DNA from: Isoetes taiwanensis | Taxonomy: Eukaryota > Streptophyta > Lycopodiopsida > Isoetales > Isoetaceae | Assembly: GCA_021234155.1 (NCBI GenBank) | Contig: JAJEKV010000050.1 | Span: 1,718,342 to 1,782,341, forward strand | Reading direction: 5' to 3' | Length of the DNA stretch: 64,000 bases | Shown: positions 35,321 through 46,538 of the stretch, piece after piece | Numbering within the stretch: the stretch's first letter is position 1 | Layout: each line of letters opens with the position of its first letter | Position numbers and translations under genes: made by a program | Notes under the pieces: model-generated | The model's input: only the letters and a program-made list of their open reading frames with translations | Told to the model about the DNA's origin: nothing | The model's database searches: none

Positions 35321-36129
35321 GTAATTTGGACTCGTATTGCTATATTGTTGCCACAGGATTCTGGCCCACAAATTGAACTAACTGTATGGGATTGCCATCA
35401 GGGTATCAAGCCAGGGCGCTTTGTTTCATCTGTGTATAAATTGCTTTTGCATTCTGAAATCTTGCCTCCGTCTAATAGATGGCATCTTCAGGTCCCTCAG
35501 CTACAATGGAAAAGTGTTTGGATATGGGTATGGGATAAGTTGCTTCATCCCAAAGTGACGGTTTTGTGGTGGCAAGTAATCCATAGATGCCTCAGAGTCA
35601 ACAGGCTGGTCCAGAAAATTGATAATTGGATTGCAAAGCTCTGTCTTTTATGTAAGCAAAGGGTTGAGAGTATGAGCATTGTTTTTTCTTGTGTGAGCGA
35701 GTTCGGCAGGCATGGTCTTGATTGTTAACCCTATTTGATATGTCTTGATCTAGCCAGCAAGTTCTGCTCGCTATCTATCCTGATGCTTGGTATAAATGGC
35801 AAAAACGAGCTTTTCATAGTGCGTGTGGCTGGCTTTTATAGTCGATCTGGAAGAGGAGTTGGCTGTTTATCTTTAAGCACATGGATACTCCAGATGATAT
35901 TCTTCTTCAGTGGAAACAGAATAAAACTGTTATGACTTATAATTGTTCTTCTCTTGGTCAAGAAAAGAAAGTACTGATTTGGCATGCTTACCTTCAAATT
36001 CATTCTTATGCATAGATAGTGGGCTCAGTTGGATCAGTTTGTCCATTGGGGCTATAATCCTGTTTTTGCATTTTATATTGTTATAATTTTGAGTAGGTAA
36101 ATAAAGCTTGTTGTCCTTCAAAAAAAAAA
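35321..36129 (+). pseudogene. LINE 3' part resuming after the CACTA, with poly(A)
   Basis: Continues the LINE cut at 26185. GIKPGRFVSSVYKLL, then KLLHPKVTVLWWQVIHRCL and CLLCKQRVESMSIVFSC match the zinc-binding (zf-RVT) domain at the C-terminus of plant L1-type reverse transcriptases. The element ends AAATAAAGCTTGTTG and a poly(A) run at 36120-36129. This family is tailed with A, unlike the microsatellite-tailed LINEs nearby. Confidence 0.8.
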
Positions 36130-36427
36130 GGGAAAAAGAAAAAAAGGGAATGAAATCATGAGTAGAAGCAGAATCAGGATCAGGATCAAGAAGGAAAAGT
36201 GGAAGTGGGACGGAGACAGGAACCAGATCTGAATCAGAGGCAAAATATAATGCATGAACTGATGTAGATGTTAGAGTGAGAACATGGAAGTGGGACTAAG
36301 TCTAGAACCAGGAAACAAGAATGATCTAGAGCACTAGTCAATCTCTGGTTTATGTAACTCGAGCTAAGACATACTCAAAACTATGAGTGCATGCAGGTTG
36401 GCAATCAAGTTGAAGCCAACTTTGCAA
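36130..36427. other. Flank, no gene
   Basis: Starts with purine-rich sequence. TCTAGAACCAGGAAACAAGA at 36300 recurs at 39338, next to the repeat at 39371-39833. Confidence 0.45.
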
Positions 36428-36878
36428 GGCTTCCAAAGGGGCACAGTACATTCTCTGACTGGTCCAGATGAAATCTCTTGCCTATCAATCACTCCAACAG
36501 CCCCTTGTCGAGCCCCCTTCACAATCCAAAGAAAAGGTAGTGCTGTGAAGAAAGATATCAAGAGAAACCGAAAGACTAATCTTTATTGCGCATATGGTTG
36601 GAATAACCGCAACTGTGGTGTATATATTTATAGTCTAACCTACCCCCTACCACATCATCATGCCACGTCATCTCAACCTTTGAATTTTGTATGCATCCCT
36701 TGATTTTCATATTTGCCACATGGGTGGATTGCTCCTGCATTACTTGGCTGCCATGTCATCAATTTGTGCCAACTGGACATGCCACATCATCATGATCCAC
36801 CAAGTCGCAACACATATGCCACCTCATCATTTCTGGCACGTCTACTCTTTATGAAGGTCCCTTTGAGGTTTCTTCTCC
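36428..36878. repeat. 450-bp repeat, left copy (promoter-like on minus strand)
   Basis: Nearly identical to 39371-39833 apart from one 12-bp difference (AACATGGCACCT missing here) and rare substitutions. On the minus strand it has TATAAATATATACACC and, about 50 bases on, CAATAAAG, as in an LTR or promoter. Ends are not TG/CA, so LTR status is not supported. It joins LINE sequence at 36879 through TTTCTTCT-type microhomology. Confidence 0.7.
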
Positions 36879-37962
36879 TATATGCACTGGGACACATCCA
36901 TATGGCCACGAGTGATGGCGGGTTGGAAGGCACTATATGCAATGTAAAATAATAGTCATAGAGCAGAGTTGTATGATTGGGCCAATCAGTCACACCTGTT
37001 CAAGGTCTTAGTGGAGCCTGTCCTTTTATAGGAGGTTGAAGTATGGGGCCCAGTAGTATCCCTCGCTACCTGGAATGACTTGGAGCGGGTGCAGAAAGCC
37101 TTCTTGGCACGAGCACTAAAGGTGAAGTCCACAGTCCCATATCAAATTCTACTGCAAAAGACGGGATTCTTGCCTCTTCAGAGGGCGGCCCTTGATCGCT
37201 CAAGGCCTGCTGGAGGGAAAAGAGAGCTCAATGGTTGGCTAGATGGAATGTGCAGGAGCACGGGTGCATACATGTGCCAACAGAGGCAGATCGCCATAGC
37301 TTGAGGCAATATCTTGACACTTGCTTCCTCAGCAAGTTTTGGGATGCCAGTGCCCTTGAATAGGTCAAGACAACACACTACCAGTGCCACATAAATCCCA
37401 CATTGTAACGAGGCCTGCAATACTACCTGCGTACCCACTTGCCTATGAAAAGGCGCAGACTCATTGCCTCCATTTGCACAGGGGCACACCATCTTCGACT
37501 CGGGATGGGCAGATGGATTGGTGAGCTATGCCAGGACCTGCTCTGTCAATGCTGTTAAATGGGAGTCATTGAGGATGAATCTCATACCCTTCAAAGCTGC
37601 CCAGTATATGATCAAATCCGGACGCGCTATGGTCAGGCCTGGCCAGCCGCTACATGTGATAGGCTTCTGTACGGGTGCTGGGATCATACCTTCAGGAGGT
37701 TATAGACATGCGAGATCAGCTATGTCCTCGGGCATACACTTGACATGTATATATACATTTATATCATGATGATGTATACTTGTACAGTTTGATAACAGTT
37801 CTTAATGTATACATGTATGCGGTCTTATCTTCGCCACGGTTTTTTCGAAAACCCTTCTAGCGGGGGTTTTTAACCCGGACAGTAATAAGTTTGCTGCGCT
37901 CCTTCTGAATAGGCCGATTGGTCTCAATGGATGATAAAAATCATTCTTTCTTTCTTTTTTGC
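36879..37962 (+). pseudogene. LINE 3' portion, copy A
   Basis: Matches 44456-45535 at high identity: LERVQKAFLARALKVKSTVP, then GFLPLQR and ARALKV-type C-terminal sequence. It begins abruptly in the reverse-transcriptase C-terminus where the repeat 36428-36878 is joined. The 3' end reads TAGGCCGATTGGTCTCAATG, then GATGATAAAAATC and a short (TTTC)n tail. Several stops. Confidence 0.75.
37823..37889 (+). other. LINE 3' hairpin, copy 2A (weakened)
   Basis: Same inner sequence as the hairpin at 45393-45463. Only CTTAT/ATAAG of the outer stem still pairs, because the left side has changed. Confidence 0.45.
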
Positions 37963-38397
37963 TTCCTTTTGACAAAGTGTTGGCTCTTCTTCCTTTTCTT
38001 TTGATTTCAATAGCTTCTTTTGCATGTGCAACCATTCTTCCTTTCGATTTTCCCAATTTCTATGCATTCTTTTTGTATAATAGTCCTCGTCGTTTTTTTC
38101 CTTCTTAACTTGTTCACGCTTATGTGTCGTTTTATTCTTCAAATCAATTGTTCTACATATATCCTCCTCTTCTTGGCAATCTCTCAAGTTTACATCAATT
38201 TTATCGACCAGCTAATTAGCTGTTGTTCTATTAATGCTGGCTCAATCATAAGTTGAATGTGTTCTAAATGTTGAAAATTTGTTGCTCTTTCTTTTTCCAT
38301 CATTTCAGGCCCAAAATCTGTACTGGAATTTTCTTCACGCAATTCTAAGGATGTATGCATAGATTTATGATGATGTGAAATCAATAAGTCATCATCT
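37924..38397 (-). pseudogene. Downstream frames of the gag-like unit, copy A
   Basis: Two further frames follow the zinc-knuckle ORF on the same strand. One is acidic (LDEDDDLLISHHHKSM, 38405-38190). The other is highly charged and helix-prone (WENRKEEWLHMQKKLLKSKE, 38187-37924) and runs into the LINE tail. Probably one longer protein broken by frameshifts. Function not recognised. Confidence 0.4.
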
Positions 38398-38988
38398 TCA
38401 TCCAATTCTCTTGCTCCTTGTAAGAAAAATGAGTTGATGGCACTTCACACAAATCTGCATTGTCCCCTCGTCGTTGAACTTTGCAAATGTTTCCTTTTGA
38501 ATCATCTCGTTCTTTTGAATCATGTTGTCTTCTTGTTTTCCAAGTAAGTAAGTTACAATCGACCTTTCTGGTTCAACTACTAGTTCTGGCTTCACGGCTT
38601 CAAATTTATATGGAAAATCTTCTGTTGTATGATAATCTTGGCTATTGCAGATCCACAATTGATACACAAACTCTATTGGGCAATATTTTGCAATATGGCC
38701 ATATTGGTGACACCTCCAACATTTTACAGATTTTCTTAACTGCAGAATTGCCATCATCTGTTGCATCTTGAGCACTTTCCCAGACAACTCTCTGAAAACG
38801 TCCTCTTTAAACTTGTTTATGACCACCTCTGATGTTGGAACTTGCATGGATATTGGTGATCTCTGAAAACAATGTACTAATGTTGCAGTTTCATGGGTTG
38901 CTACTGTTGCTGCTACTTGATGAAGATGGACTTGATCCATGATCAAGCCTCTTTGCTGAAGAGCAAAGCAATAAATCTGTCCACTCAT
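38398..38988 (-). CDS. Zinc-knuckle (gag-like) ORF, copy A
   Basis: 196 residues starting MSGQIYCFALQQRG. CWRCHQYGHIAKYC is a perfect CX2CX4HX4C retroviral-type zinc knuckle at about residues 95-108, as in gag proteins and in some host nucleic-acid-binding proteins. A second pair, CVKC, lies near the C-terminus. No protease or polymerase is attached. Preceded on the same strand by a poly(A) stretch (39052-39027). The second copy at 45972-46578 is broken. Origin is likely a retroelement, but the family is not identified. Confidence 0.6.
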   Translation of the reverse strand: MSGQIYCFALQQRGLIMDQVHLHQVAATVATHETATLVHCFQRSPISMQVPTSEVVINKFKEDVFRELSGKVLKMQQMMAILQLRKSVKCWRCHQYGHIAKYCPIEFVYQLWICNSQDYHTTEDFPYKFEAVKPELVVEPERSIVTYLLGKQEDNMIQKNEMIQKETFAKFNDEGTMQICVKCHQLIFLTRSKRIG

Positions 38989-39026
38989 ATTTTCCCTCTC
39001 TCGAAACTAGTCAATGGCTCTAATAG

Positions 39027-39370
39027 TTTTTTTTTTTTTTTTTTTTTTTTTTCATAGTTCAATTTAATTCAATTAAGTCTCTTTTCTTGAAACTTGACTT
39101 TTTATCTCAGCACTGTCTGGCAACTCGTGCTCTTTCTTGGATTTTGTTCCTAGCATGTACAGACATCGATGGAGGGAGTTGGCCCGTCTTTATCTCTAAT
39201 CGTGGCTTGGATCCTCTTCTCTATCTGATGTTGTCGACTTTCTTTGGATAAATCTCCTTCACGAGCACTACAATTTGTTTCCCGGCCAGTGCACCACAAA
39301 TATGTCGAGCCAGGAAACAAGAGCAAGGCTTCCAAGTCTAGAACCAGGAAACAAGAGCAAGGCTTCCAAA
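39027..39370 (-). other. Poly(A) tract and leader-like sequence
   Basis: A run of about 25 T (39027-39052; poly(A) on the minus strand) ends a segment read from 39371 downward. That segment has a short frame HICGALAGKQIVVLVKEIYP shared with copy B at 47640-47700. With the promoter-like repeat upstream, this looks like a transcribed unit that was retro-copied. That is inference. Confidence 0.4.
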
Positions 39371-39833
39371 GGCTTCCAAAGGGGCACAGTACATTCTCTG
39401 ACTGGTCCAGATGAAATCTCTTGCCTATCAATCACTCCAACAGCCCCTTGTCGAGCCCCCTTCACAACCCAAAGAAAAGGTAGTGCTGTGAAGAAAGATA
39501 TCAAGAGAAACCGAAAGACTAATCTTTATTGCGCATATGGTTGGAATAACCGCAACTGTGGTGTATATATTTATAGTCTAACCTACCCCCTACCACATCA
39601 TCATGCCACGTCATCTCAACCTTTGAATTTTGTATGCATCCCTTGATTTTCATATTTGCCACATGGGTGGATTGCTAACATGGCACCTCCTGCATTACTT
39701 GGCTGCCATGTCATCAATTTGTGCCAACTGGACATGCCACATCATCATGATCCACCAAGTCGCAACACATATGCCACCTCATCATTTCTGGCACGTCTAC
39801 TCTTTATGAAGGTCCCTTTGAGGTTTCTTCTCC
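39371..39833. repeat. 450-bp repeat, right copy
   Basis: See 36428-36878. It is followed by AAAGGGGGCTTGAGTAATGT, also present in the diverged copy B at 48035, so this is the original arrangement and the left copy is the derived one. Confidence 0.7.
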
Positions 39834-39902
39834 AAAGGGGGCTTGAGTAATGTGCCCATATCATGCAATCTCGAATCCAAGTAGGTAAGGTTTTAATTTT
39901 TA

Positions 39903-40751
39903 GGGAAATTTATAAAAATGCCCTTGTGTTTTGGCAAAATTGTTAAAATGCCCTTATATTTTAGTAAATTATTAAAATGCCCCTGTTTTGTGCCTGAGAC
40001 AAGAATGAACCACTAGTTCTACCTTCGTGCCTTAATTAACTGATCCCATGCTACGGATTTAAGCTCTAAGAGCTTAATCATCGGCTTCAGGTAAAGGTAC
40101 GATCCAAATCCAAATTTATCTGCAGTAAGCTTCCCTGTACTTCCCCCTCTAGTTTTTAATTGCTCCCATGAGACCAATATTCCCTGTTTTTTCGATTTTT
40201 ATAAGAATCTCTGTAGAATTTCTTCTGTTACCTTGCCGGATTGCTCAAGCCTTAGAAGGGATGCTTTGATAGCATCTCAATATTGCAGAAAAAACATCTA
40301 AAACAGAAGTCTCAAATTGTGCATGCACCCATAATTCTTGGATTTATCATGCATTCTCTGCGTTTATCCAGGATTTCTATCAAGAAACTGAAACTAAATG
40401 ATTCAAAGGAAAAAGAACAAAAAGAAAACCCCCGGGGAATATGTACCTGCGATGGAGCTTCAACTTCTTTAGTGTCCCTTTGCATTTCAACCTGCGAGAA
40501 AATTTTAGAGCTTCAGAACTTTTGGAGCTTCAAGTTCTTCAGTGGATGAACCCAGGGCTTTTAGAGCCATCTGCCATACCACAAGAAGAGCATTCGTGGC
40601 TTGATTAAGAAGAGTATTCCATGCACAAAGGTAGAATTTGCGGTCGATTTTTGTCTCAGACAAAAAAACAAGGGCATTTTGATAATTTACTAAAATATAG
40701 GGGCATTTTAATAATTTTGTCAAAATACAAGGGCATTCTTATAATTTACCC
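39903..40751. mobile_element. MULE-like element with ~100-bp terminal inverted repeats
   Basis: 849 bp, flanked by the 9-bp duplication TAATTTTTA (39894-39902 and 40752-40760). Left end GGGAAATTTATAAAAATGCC; right end on the other strand GGGTAAATTATAAGAATGCC. Similarity runs on for about 100 bp through repeated AAAATGCCC units to GAGACAA. The copy B locus near 48098 lacks it. The interior is unique sequence with a short frame (FYLCAWNTLLNQATNALLVV) that I cannot identify and that could be a captured piece. Confidence 0.8.
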
Positions 40752-40760
40752 TAATTTTTA

Positions 40761-42455
40761 ATGTAATTTTTAATGGAATGACATGATTGATGCTTCAAAC
40801 CGCGTCATCCCACAGCCATGGAATTTCTATTTTTGGTTTTATTGTTTCTTCTTGTTCAGTGCTTTGGCCTTCAATCTGACCGAATCGCCTCTGAACAATA
40901 AATCGGCCTGATACAGGCCCGATCCTTCCACAATCCAACTCGGGTAGTGCCTTTAGCAAAGTTTTGACATAGCAATGGCCGATTCAAGCACGAATCCGGT
41001 TAGATATCTTGAAAACCGCGGATTTGCTGCCGCCAGGGGTTTTCTTCAGGCCCGATTCTTCCTCAGATCTTTTTATTTCCAAGCTAATTCTGGAACGACA
41101 TCCCCTTTTCTGCTACGTGTTCCCCTTTAAAAAAAGCTTCGTCCAAGAGTGTTTTTGGTTGTCCAACGATTTTGTGTTACAAATGTTTTATTTTTTTTAA
41201 TGGTCTTCCCTTAACCATTTTATATCTTTTGCTTGAAACTTAAATTCCTTTCTTTCAATGTTTTGCACCTTCCTTGTATTCCCATGCTCTTGCTTGCAAT
41301 ATTTTCCATGATTTCCATGGTCAATTTTGTCCCATGCTTCCTTTCTTTTGGCCCTTGACCCTTCTTCTTTGTCTCCGTGACTTGACCCCTTAATTCCTTT
41401 GAGGCCTTTCTTTTTGCCACGTCATCACTTCTTCCTCCGTAGGTATTTTTCCTCTATGGGGTTCTTATGACAACCCTGTTGCCATGTCCATATCTTCCAA
41501 TCTCCATGTTCTCATGGGTGTTTATTCGCGTAGTTCTTCCCATTGTACTACTTCACTCTTTTTTCATCTTTGCTTAGCTTTCTTCACCAAGCTAATAAGA
41601 TTTCATGGCCATATTCTTATTGTATTGCTTTTTGAAATTTCTTACCTTGATTTGGTAGATGACATTATGTGGTGGGGGGGACTCCAGATTTTGAACTTAC
41701 CCTGGCGACCTTGTTTCTAAGATCCTCATTTTCACTTTTGGGCACGCATCCCATCGAGCATCCGAGTCAGCTTTTATCGTGTTCAACATATTTTCTAGCT
41801 TGAGTTTCATGGCCAGATCAATGTTGGTTGTAAATTCGTCTTCTCACTTCTTGATATTTTCCAATACTTCCATAATTTTTTGTTTTAAGGCAATTACTTC
41901 ATCCTTATGAGCTTTATCAACCTCTAGAGATAATGCTCTTGATTCAGTTGGTCTCCTTGGATAAGGGAAAGGCCCCTGGCCTGTTTTCTGCCCGGGAAAG
42001 CGGGCCGACGCGTGGAGCGCGGAGGCCTGCTTGACTGGGCAGAAAACAGGCCAGGGGGCCTTTGCATTAACGTAAAGGTACGGTTGGACCACTCTGACGT
42101 CGCCACGTGTACGTGCATCAGGCAAAAACAACGGAATGTCAAGTAAAAAAATCAGAAAGGAGGGTAAAAGCGACAAAACGTCGCGTAAAAAAAACAGAAA
42201 TGAGAGTAAAATTCTTGGGCGACTTTCGGTGTTTGAAAAAGGGACACGTGTCATGCATCTATTGGACAGGACGGCTGAATGTGGGACAACCGTCCTTTAC
42301 GTTCTTGATTTTTCTTTCTTCTCTTCCATCAACTTCTCGTCCTTTGCTATTCTTTGAAAATTTTACCTCTCTCTTTTCTTTTTATCTTCTTTTTGATTGA
42401 TATCTCATCTTGACTTTCCATTTCTTATAATTTCTTGTTGCACACAATAATGGTA
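40761..42455. other. Right part of duplicated block, then unique flank
   Basis: Up to about 41660 it parallels 48110-48840 of copy B with gaps. No gene recognised. A strong hairpin lies at 41968-42063. Confidence 0.45.
41968..42063. repeat. 26-bp inverted repeat (hairpin)
   Basis: The left arm begins AAAGGCCCCTGGCCTGTTTT (41968) and pairs with the right arm ending CAGGCCAGGGGGCCTTT (42063). There is one bulge and a 43-base GC-rich loop. No target duplication seen. Could be a hairpin RNA precursor or the centre of a foldback element. Confidence 0.6.
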
Positions 42456-45400
42456 GCCTCTTTCTTGTTCAAGACAGACAAGCACAACCGGTACCTGTGG
42501 GTGCGTGTGCAAAACTGCAGTAGTAGACCTCTCTTTATTGCAGCCTGCTACTTTCCACATGCAGAGAGCAACTTCTATCACACCCACTCAGATGTGGATA
42601 GGCTGGACCCTTATGTCGATCTATATGATGACATACAGCAGCATAAGCAGTTGGGCACCGAGATAGAACAACCCATGAGATTTGATCCCTTGACTGATGA
42701 TGTATTGCAGCTGCGTCCTGCAGAAGGATCTTGGCCACGGACATCAGATGACAATCAGGTCATGCACTATGGTGGACAGTTGCTTTTGCTCTGTGGTATC
42801 TAATCTGTAATGGACTGACTCAGTGGCCGTCCACCCGCAAGAGCACTTGTAGACAGGAAAACTAGGGGGGAGGATCTAGTGTGGTGGACTATGTGCTGGT
42901 GCTTGAGCAGGATAACAAGCACTTCCAGGTGGGAACAACTAATAGGGATGAAGAGATCGACTCAGACCACTTACCACTTTACTTGAAGTTGGCTTGGAAG
43001 GTTGTTCGAACCCCCTGTGCAACAACTCCTCACATGCCTCAACTGCGATTGGATTATGAACATGCAGGGGCTTATGCCCAGATGCTTATAGATGACCTAG
43101 CAGAAATTTTGCAATATCCTACACTGATGTGCTTTGGGATAAGCCACCCGCGACGGACCTCCAGGAACACAACCTTTTATGTAATCAATGGTTTGATGCA
43201 GAGTGCAAGGAACACAAACACTGGCTCTTCCAGGTCACAGATCCTGCTTTATACCCACATGCAGTCAGACAGTACCGCGTCTTCCTTAAAGCTAAGAAAG
43301 CCAGGTACATTGCAGTGCATCAAAGGGAAATGTTTTACCTCCTAGAACGTCACCCCAGGACCTTCTGGCAAAGGGTTCTCAGAAAGCCAGTACAGCCCAT
43401 AGGGAACATCACTATCGAGCAGTGGAGGCAATACTTGCAACAGCTATACGACCCTCAGGTTGCACAGGCAGCATTGCCCCTGCAAGAAGGTCCAGTGCTG
43501 GAAATCACGGATTCGGACGTGGAACAAGGCTTATAGCGTCTTGCCAATGGGAAAGCGCAAGACCCGGATGGTATGAAGGCAGAATTGCTTAAGTGGGCAG
43601 GGCCATCCATAGTACCGGTGCTGACCGCCTTGTTCAACAAGGCATTACAAGAAGGCTTCCCACTGCATTGGACCAATAGCAGAGTTGTTCCCATCTATAA
43701 GGCAGGTGACCTGCACTGCTCAACCAATTGCTGAACAATCATGGTCAGTTAGGTGTTTGCAAAACTGCTTGCTGGGATTCTCGAGTAGCAGTTGACGGGC
43801 TGGGCAGAGGCAGCAGATGTGCGGGCCCTCACCCACGCAGGATTCAGACCCCGGCACTCAACCATTGACTACATCACGTTGCGAACTCTGGTTGAAGACA
43901 ACAGGAACCGCCGTCAGGATCTATATTGCTGCTTCGCGGATCTTGTGAAGGCGTTTGACACTGTGCCTCGAGAAAAACTATGGGCAAGATTGCGACAGCT
44001 GGGGGTTCCTGCAGATTAGCAAAATGCAGTGTACAAGCTATATGAAAGATGCTTGGGTCAGTTGCAGCCGACTAGCCAACCATTTTTTGATAGTAGTATT
44101 GGGGTTCGTCAGGGATTCCCTCTCTTCCCAACATTGTTTGGGCTTTACATTGATCAATTGGAGAGCTGGCTTGCTGATAATAGGGGCGGCAGAGCTCACC
44201 TTCTGCATCAGATCATCAGGCAGTTAATATATGCTGATGATGTGGAGCTCCTAGCTTACACACCAGCAGACATGCAACGACATCTCGATGCTCTGGACAC
44301 ATTCTGTCAAGCGACTGATATGCGCGTCAACCTGCCAAGACTAAGGTGGTTCTCATATCATCTTCACGTCAGCCGAGGATCCCTCCTTCAGTTACCGAGG
44401 GTAGAATGTGGAAGTGGCATCCATATACAAATATTTGGGAGTGGAGTTTCCTTCTACTATGCACTGGGACACATCCATACGGCCAGGAGTGATGGCGGGT
44501 TGGAAGGCACTATATCCAATGCAAAATAATAGTCATAGAGCAGAGTTGTATGATTGGGCCAATCAGTCACACCTGTTCAAGGTGTTAGTGGAGCCTGTCC
44601 TTTTATAGGAGGTTGAAGTATGGGGCCCAGTAGTATCCCTTGCTACCTGGAATGACTTGGAGCGGGTGCAGAAAGCCTTCTTGGCACGAGCACTAAAGGT
44701 GAAGTCCACAGTCCCATATCAAATTCTACTGCAGGAGATAGGATTCTTGCCTCTTCAGAGGGTGGCCCTTGATCGCTCAAGGCCTGCTGGAGGGAAAAGA
44801 AAGCTCAATGGTTGGCTAGATGGAATGTGCAGGAGCGCAGGTGTATACACGTGCCAACAGAGGCAGATCGCCATAGCTTGAGGCAATATCTTGACACTTG
44901 CTTCCTCAGCAAGCTTTGGGATGCCAGTGCCCTTGAATAGGTCAAGACAACACACTACCAGTGCCACATAAATCCCACATTGTAACGAGGCCCGCAATGC
45001 TACCTGCGTACCCACTTGCCTATGAAAAGACGCAGACTCATTGCCTCCATTTGCACAGGGGCACACCATCTTCGACTCGGGATGGGCAGATGGATTGGTG
45101 AGCCATGCCAGGACCTGCTCTGTCAATGCTGTTAAATGGGAGTCATTGAGGATGAATCTCATACACTTCAAAGCTGCCCAGCATATGATCAAATCCGGAC
45201 GCGCTATGCTGAGTTGGTCAGGCCTGGCCAGCCGCTACATGTGACATTGAGCATGGCTTCTGTACGGATGCTGGGATCATACCTTCAGGAGGTTATAGAC
45301 ATGCGAGATCAGCTATGTCCTCGGGCACACACTTGACATGTATATATACATTTATATCATGATGATGTATACTTGTACAGTTTGATAACATTCTTAATAC

Positions 45401-45535
45401 TGCCACGGTTTTTCCCTCGAAAACCCTTCGGGGCAGGGGTTTTTTAACCCGGACAGTAATAAGTTTGCTGCGCTCCTTCTGAATAGGCCGATTGGTCTCA
45501 ATGGATGATAAAAATCATTCTTTCTTTCTTTTTTG
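42456..45535 (+). pseudogene. 5'-truncated LINE, copy B
   Basis: Plus-strand pieces: endonuclease (NRYLWVRVQNCSSRPLFIAA, 42486; VVDYVLVLEQ and SDHLPLYLKL, 42880-42995); linker (RHPRTFWQRVL, then NGKAQD); reverse transcriptase motif A FADLVKAFDTVPRE (43936), RQGFPLFPTLFGLYIDQL (44110) and YADDVELLAY (44231); C-terminal YKYLGVEF and LERVQKAFLARALKV. Several stops and small indels. The ORF end near 45334 is followed by the hairpin 45393-45463 and a 3' end with (TTTC)n. It starts inside the endonuclease, so it is 5' truncated as is usual for LINEs. Confidence 0.85.
45393..45463 (+). other. LINE 3' hairpin, copy 2B
   Basis: CTTAATACTG (45393-45402) pairs with CAGTAATAAG (45454-45463): nine pairs and one A-A mismatch. 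Inside, GGTTTTT...AAAACC and AAAACCC...GGGGTTTT are two competing inner stems that share the same A-run. Confidence 0.6.
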
Positions 45536-46538
45536 CTTCCTTTTGACAAAGTGTTGGCTCTTCTTCCTTTTCTTTTGATTTCAATAGCTTCTTTTGCATG
45601 TGCAACCATTCTTCCTTTCGATTTTCCCAATTTCTATGCATTCTTTTTGTATAATAGTCCTCGTCGTTTTTTTCCTTCTTAACTTGTTCATGCTTATGTG
45701 TTGTTTTATTCTTCAAATCAATTGTTCTGCATATATCCTCCTCTTCTTGGCAATCTCTCAAGTTTACATCAATTTTATCGACCAGCTAATTGGCTGTTGT
45801 TCTATTAATGCTGGCTCAATCATAAGTTGAATGTGTTCTAAATGTTGAAAATTTGTTGCTCTTTCTTCTTCCATCATTTCAGGCCCAAAATCTATACTAG
45901 AATTTTCGTCACGCAATTCTAAGGATGTATGCATAGCTTTATGATGATATGAAATCAGTAAGTCATTATCTTCATCCAATTCTCTTGCTCCTTGTAAGAA
46001 AAATGAGTTGATGGCACTTCATACAAATCTGCATTGTCCCCTCGTCGTTGAACTTTGCAAATGTTTCCTTTTGAATCATCTCGTTCTTTTGAATCATGTT
46101 GTCTTCTTGTTTTCCAAGTAAGTAAGTTACTATCGGCCTTTCTGGTTCAACTACTAGTTCCAGCTTCACGGCTTCAAATTTATATGGAAAATCTTCTGTT
46201 GTATGATAATCTTGGCTATTGCAGATCCCACAATTGATACACAAACTCTATTGGGCAATATTTTGCAATATGGCTGTATTGGTGACGCCTCCAACATTTT
46301 ACAGATTTTCTTAACTGCAGAATTGCCATCATCTGTTGCATCTTGAGCACTTTCCCAGACAACTCTCTGAAAACGTCCTCTTTAAACTTGTTTATGACCA
46401 CCTCTGATGTTGGAACTTGCATGGATATTGGTGATCTCTGAAAACAATGTACTAATGCTGCAGTTTCATGGGTTGCTACTGTTGCTGCTACTTGATGAAG
46501 ATGGACTTGATCCATGATCAAGCCTCTTTGCTGAAGAG
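45536..46538 (-). pseudogene. Zinc-knuckle (gag-like) unit, copy B, broken
   Basis: Second copy of 37963-38988. An extra C near 46227 shifts the frame, splitting the ORF into 46578-46216 and 46244-45972. The knuckle is ruined: CWRRHQYSHIAKYC has Arg in place of the second Cys and Ser in place of Gly. A hAT-type element interrupts the start of the ORF at 46539. Confidence 0.75.

Noticed and set aside
36428-39833. A complete LTR retrotransposon with the 450-bp repeats as LTRs
   Set aside because: The repeats lack TG/CA ends and a target duplication, and the interior contains part of a LINE in the opposite orientation; a duplication explains it better.
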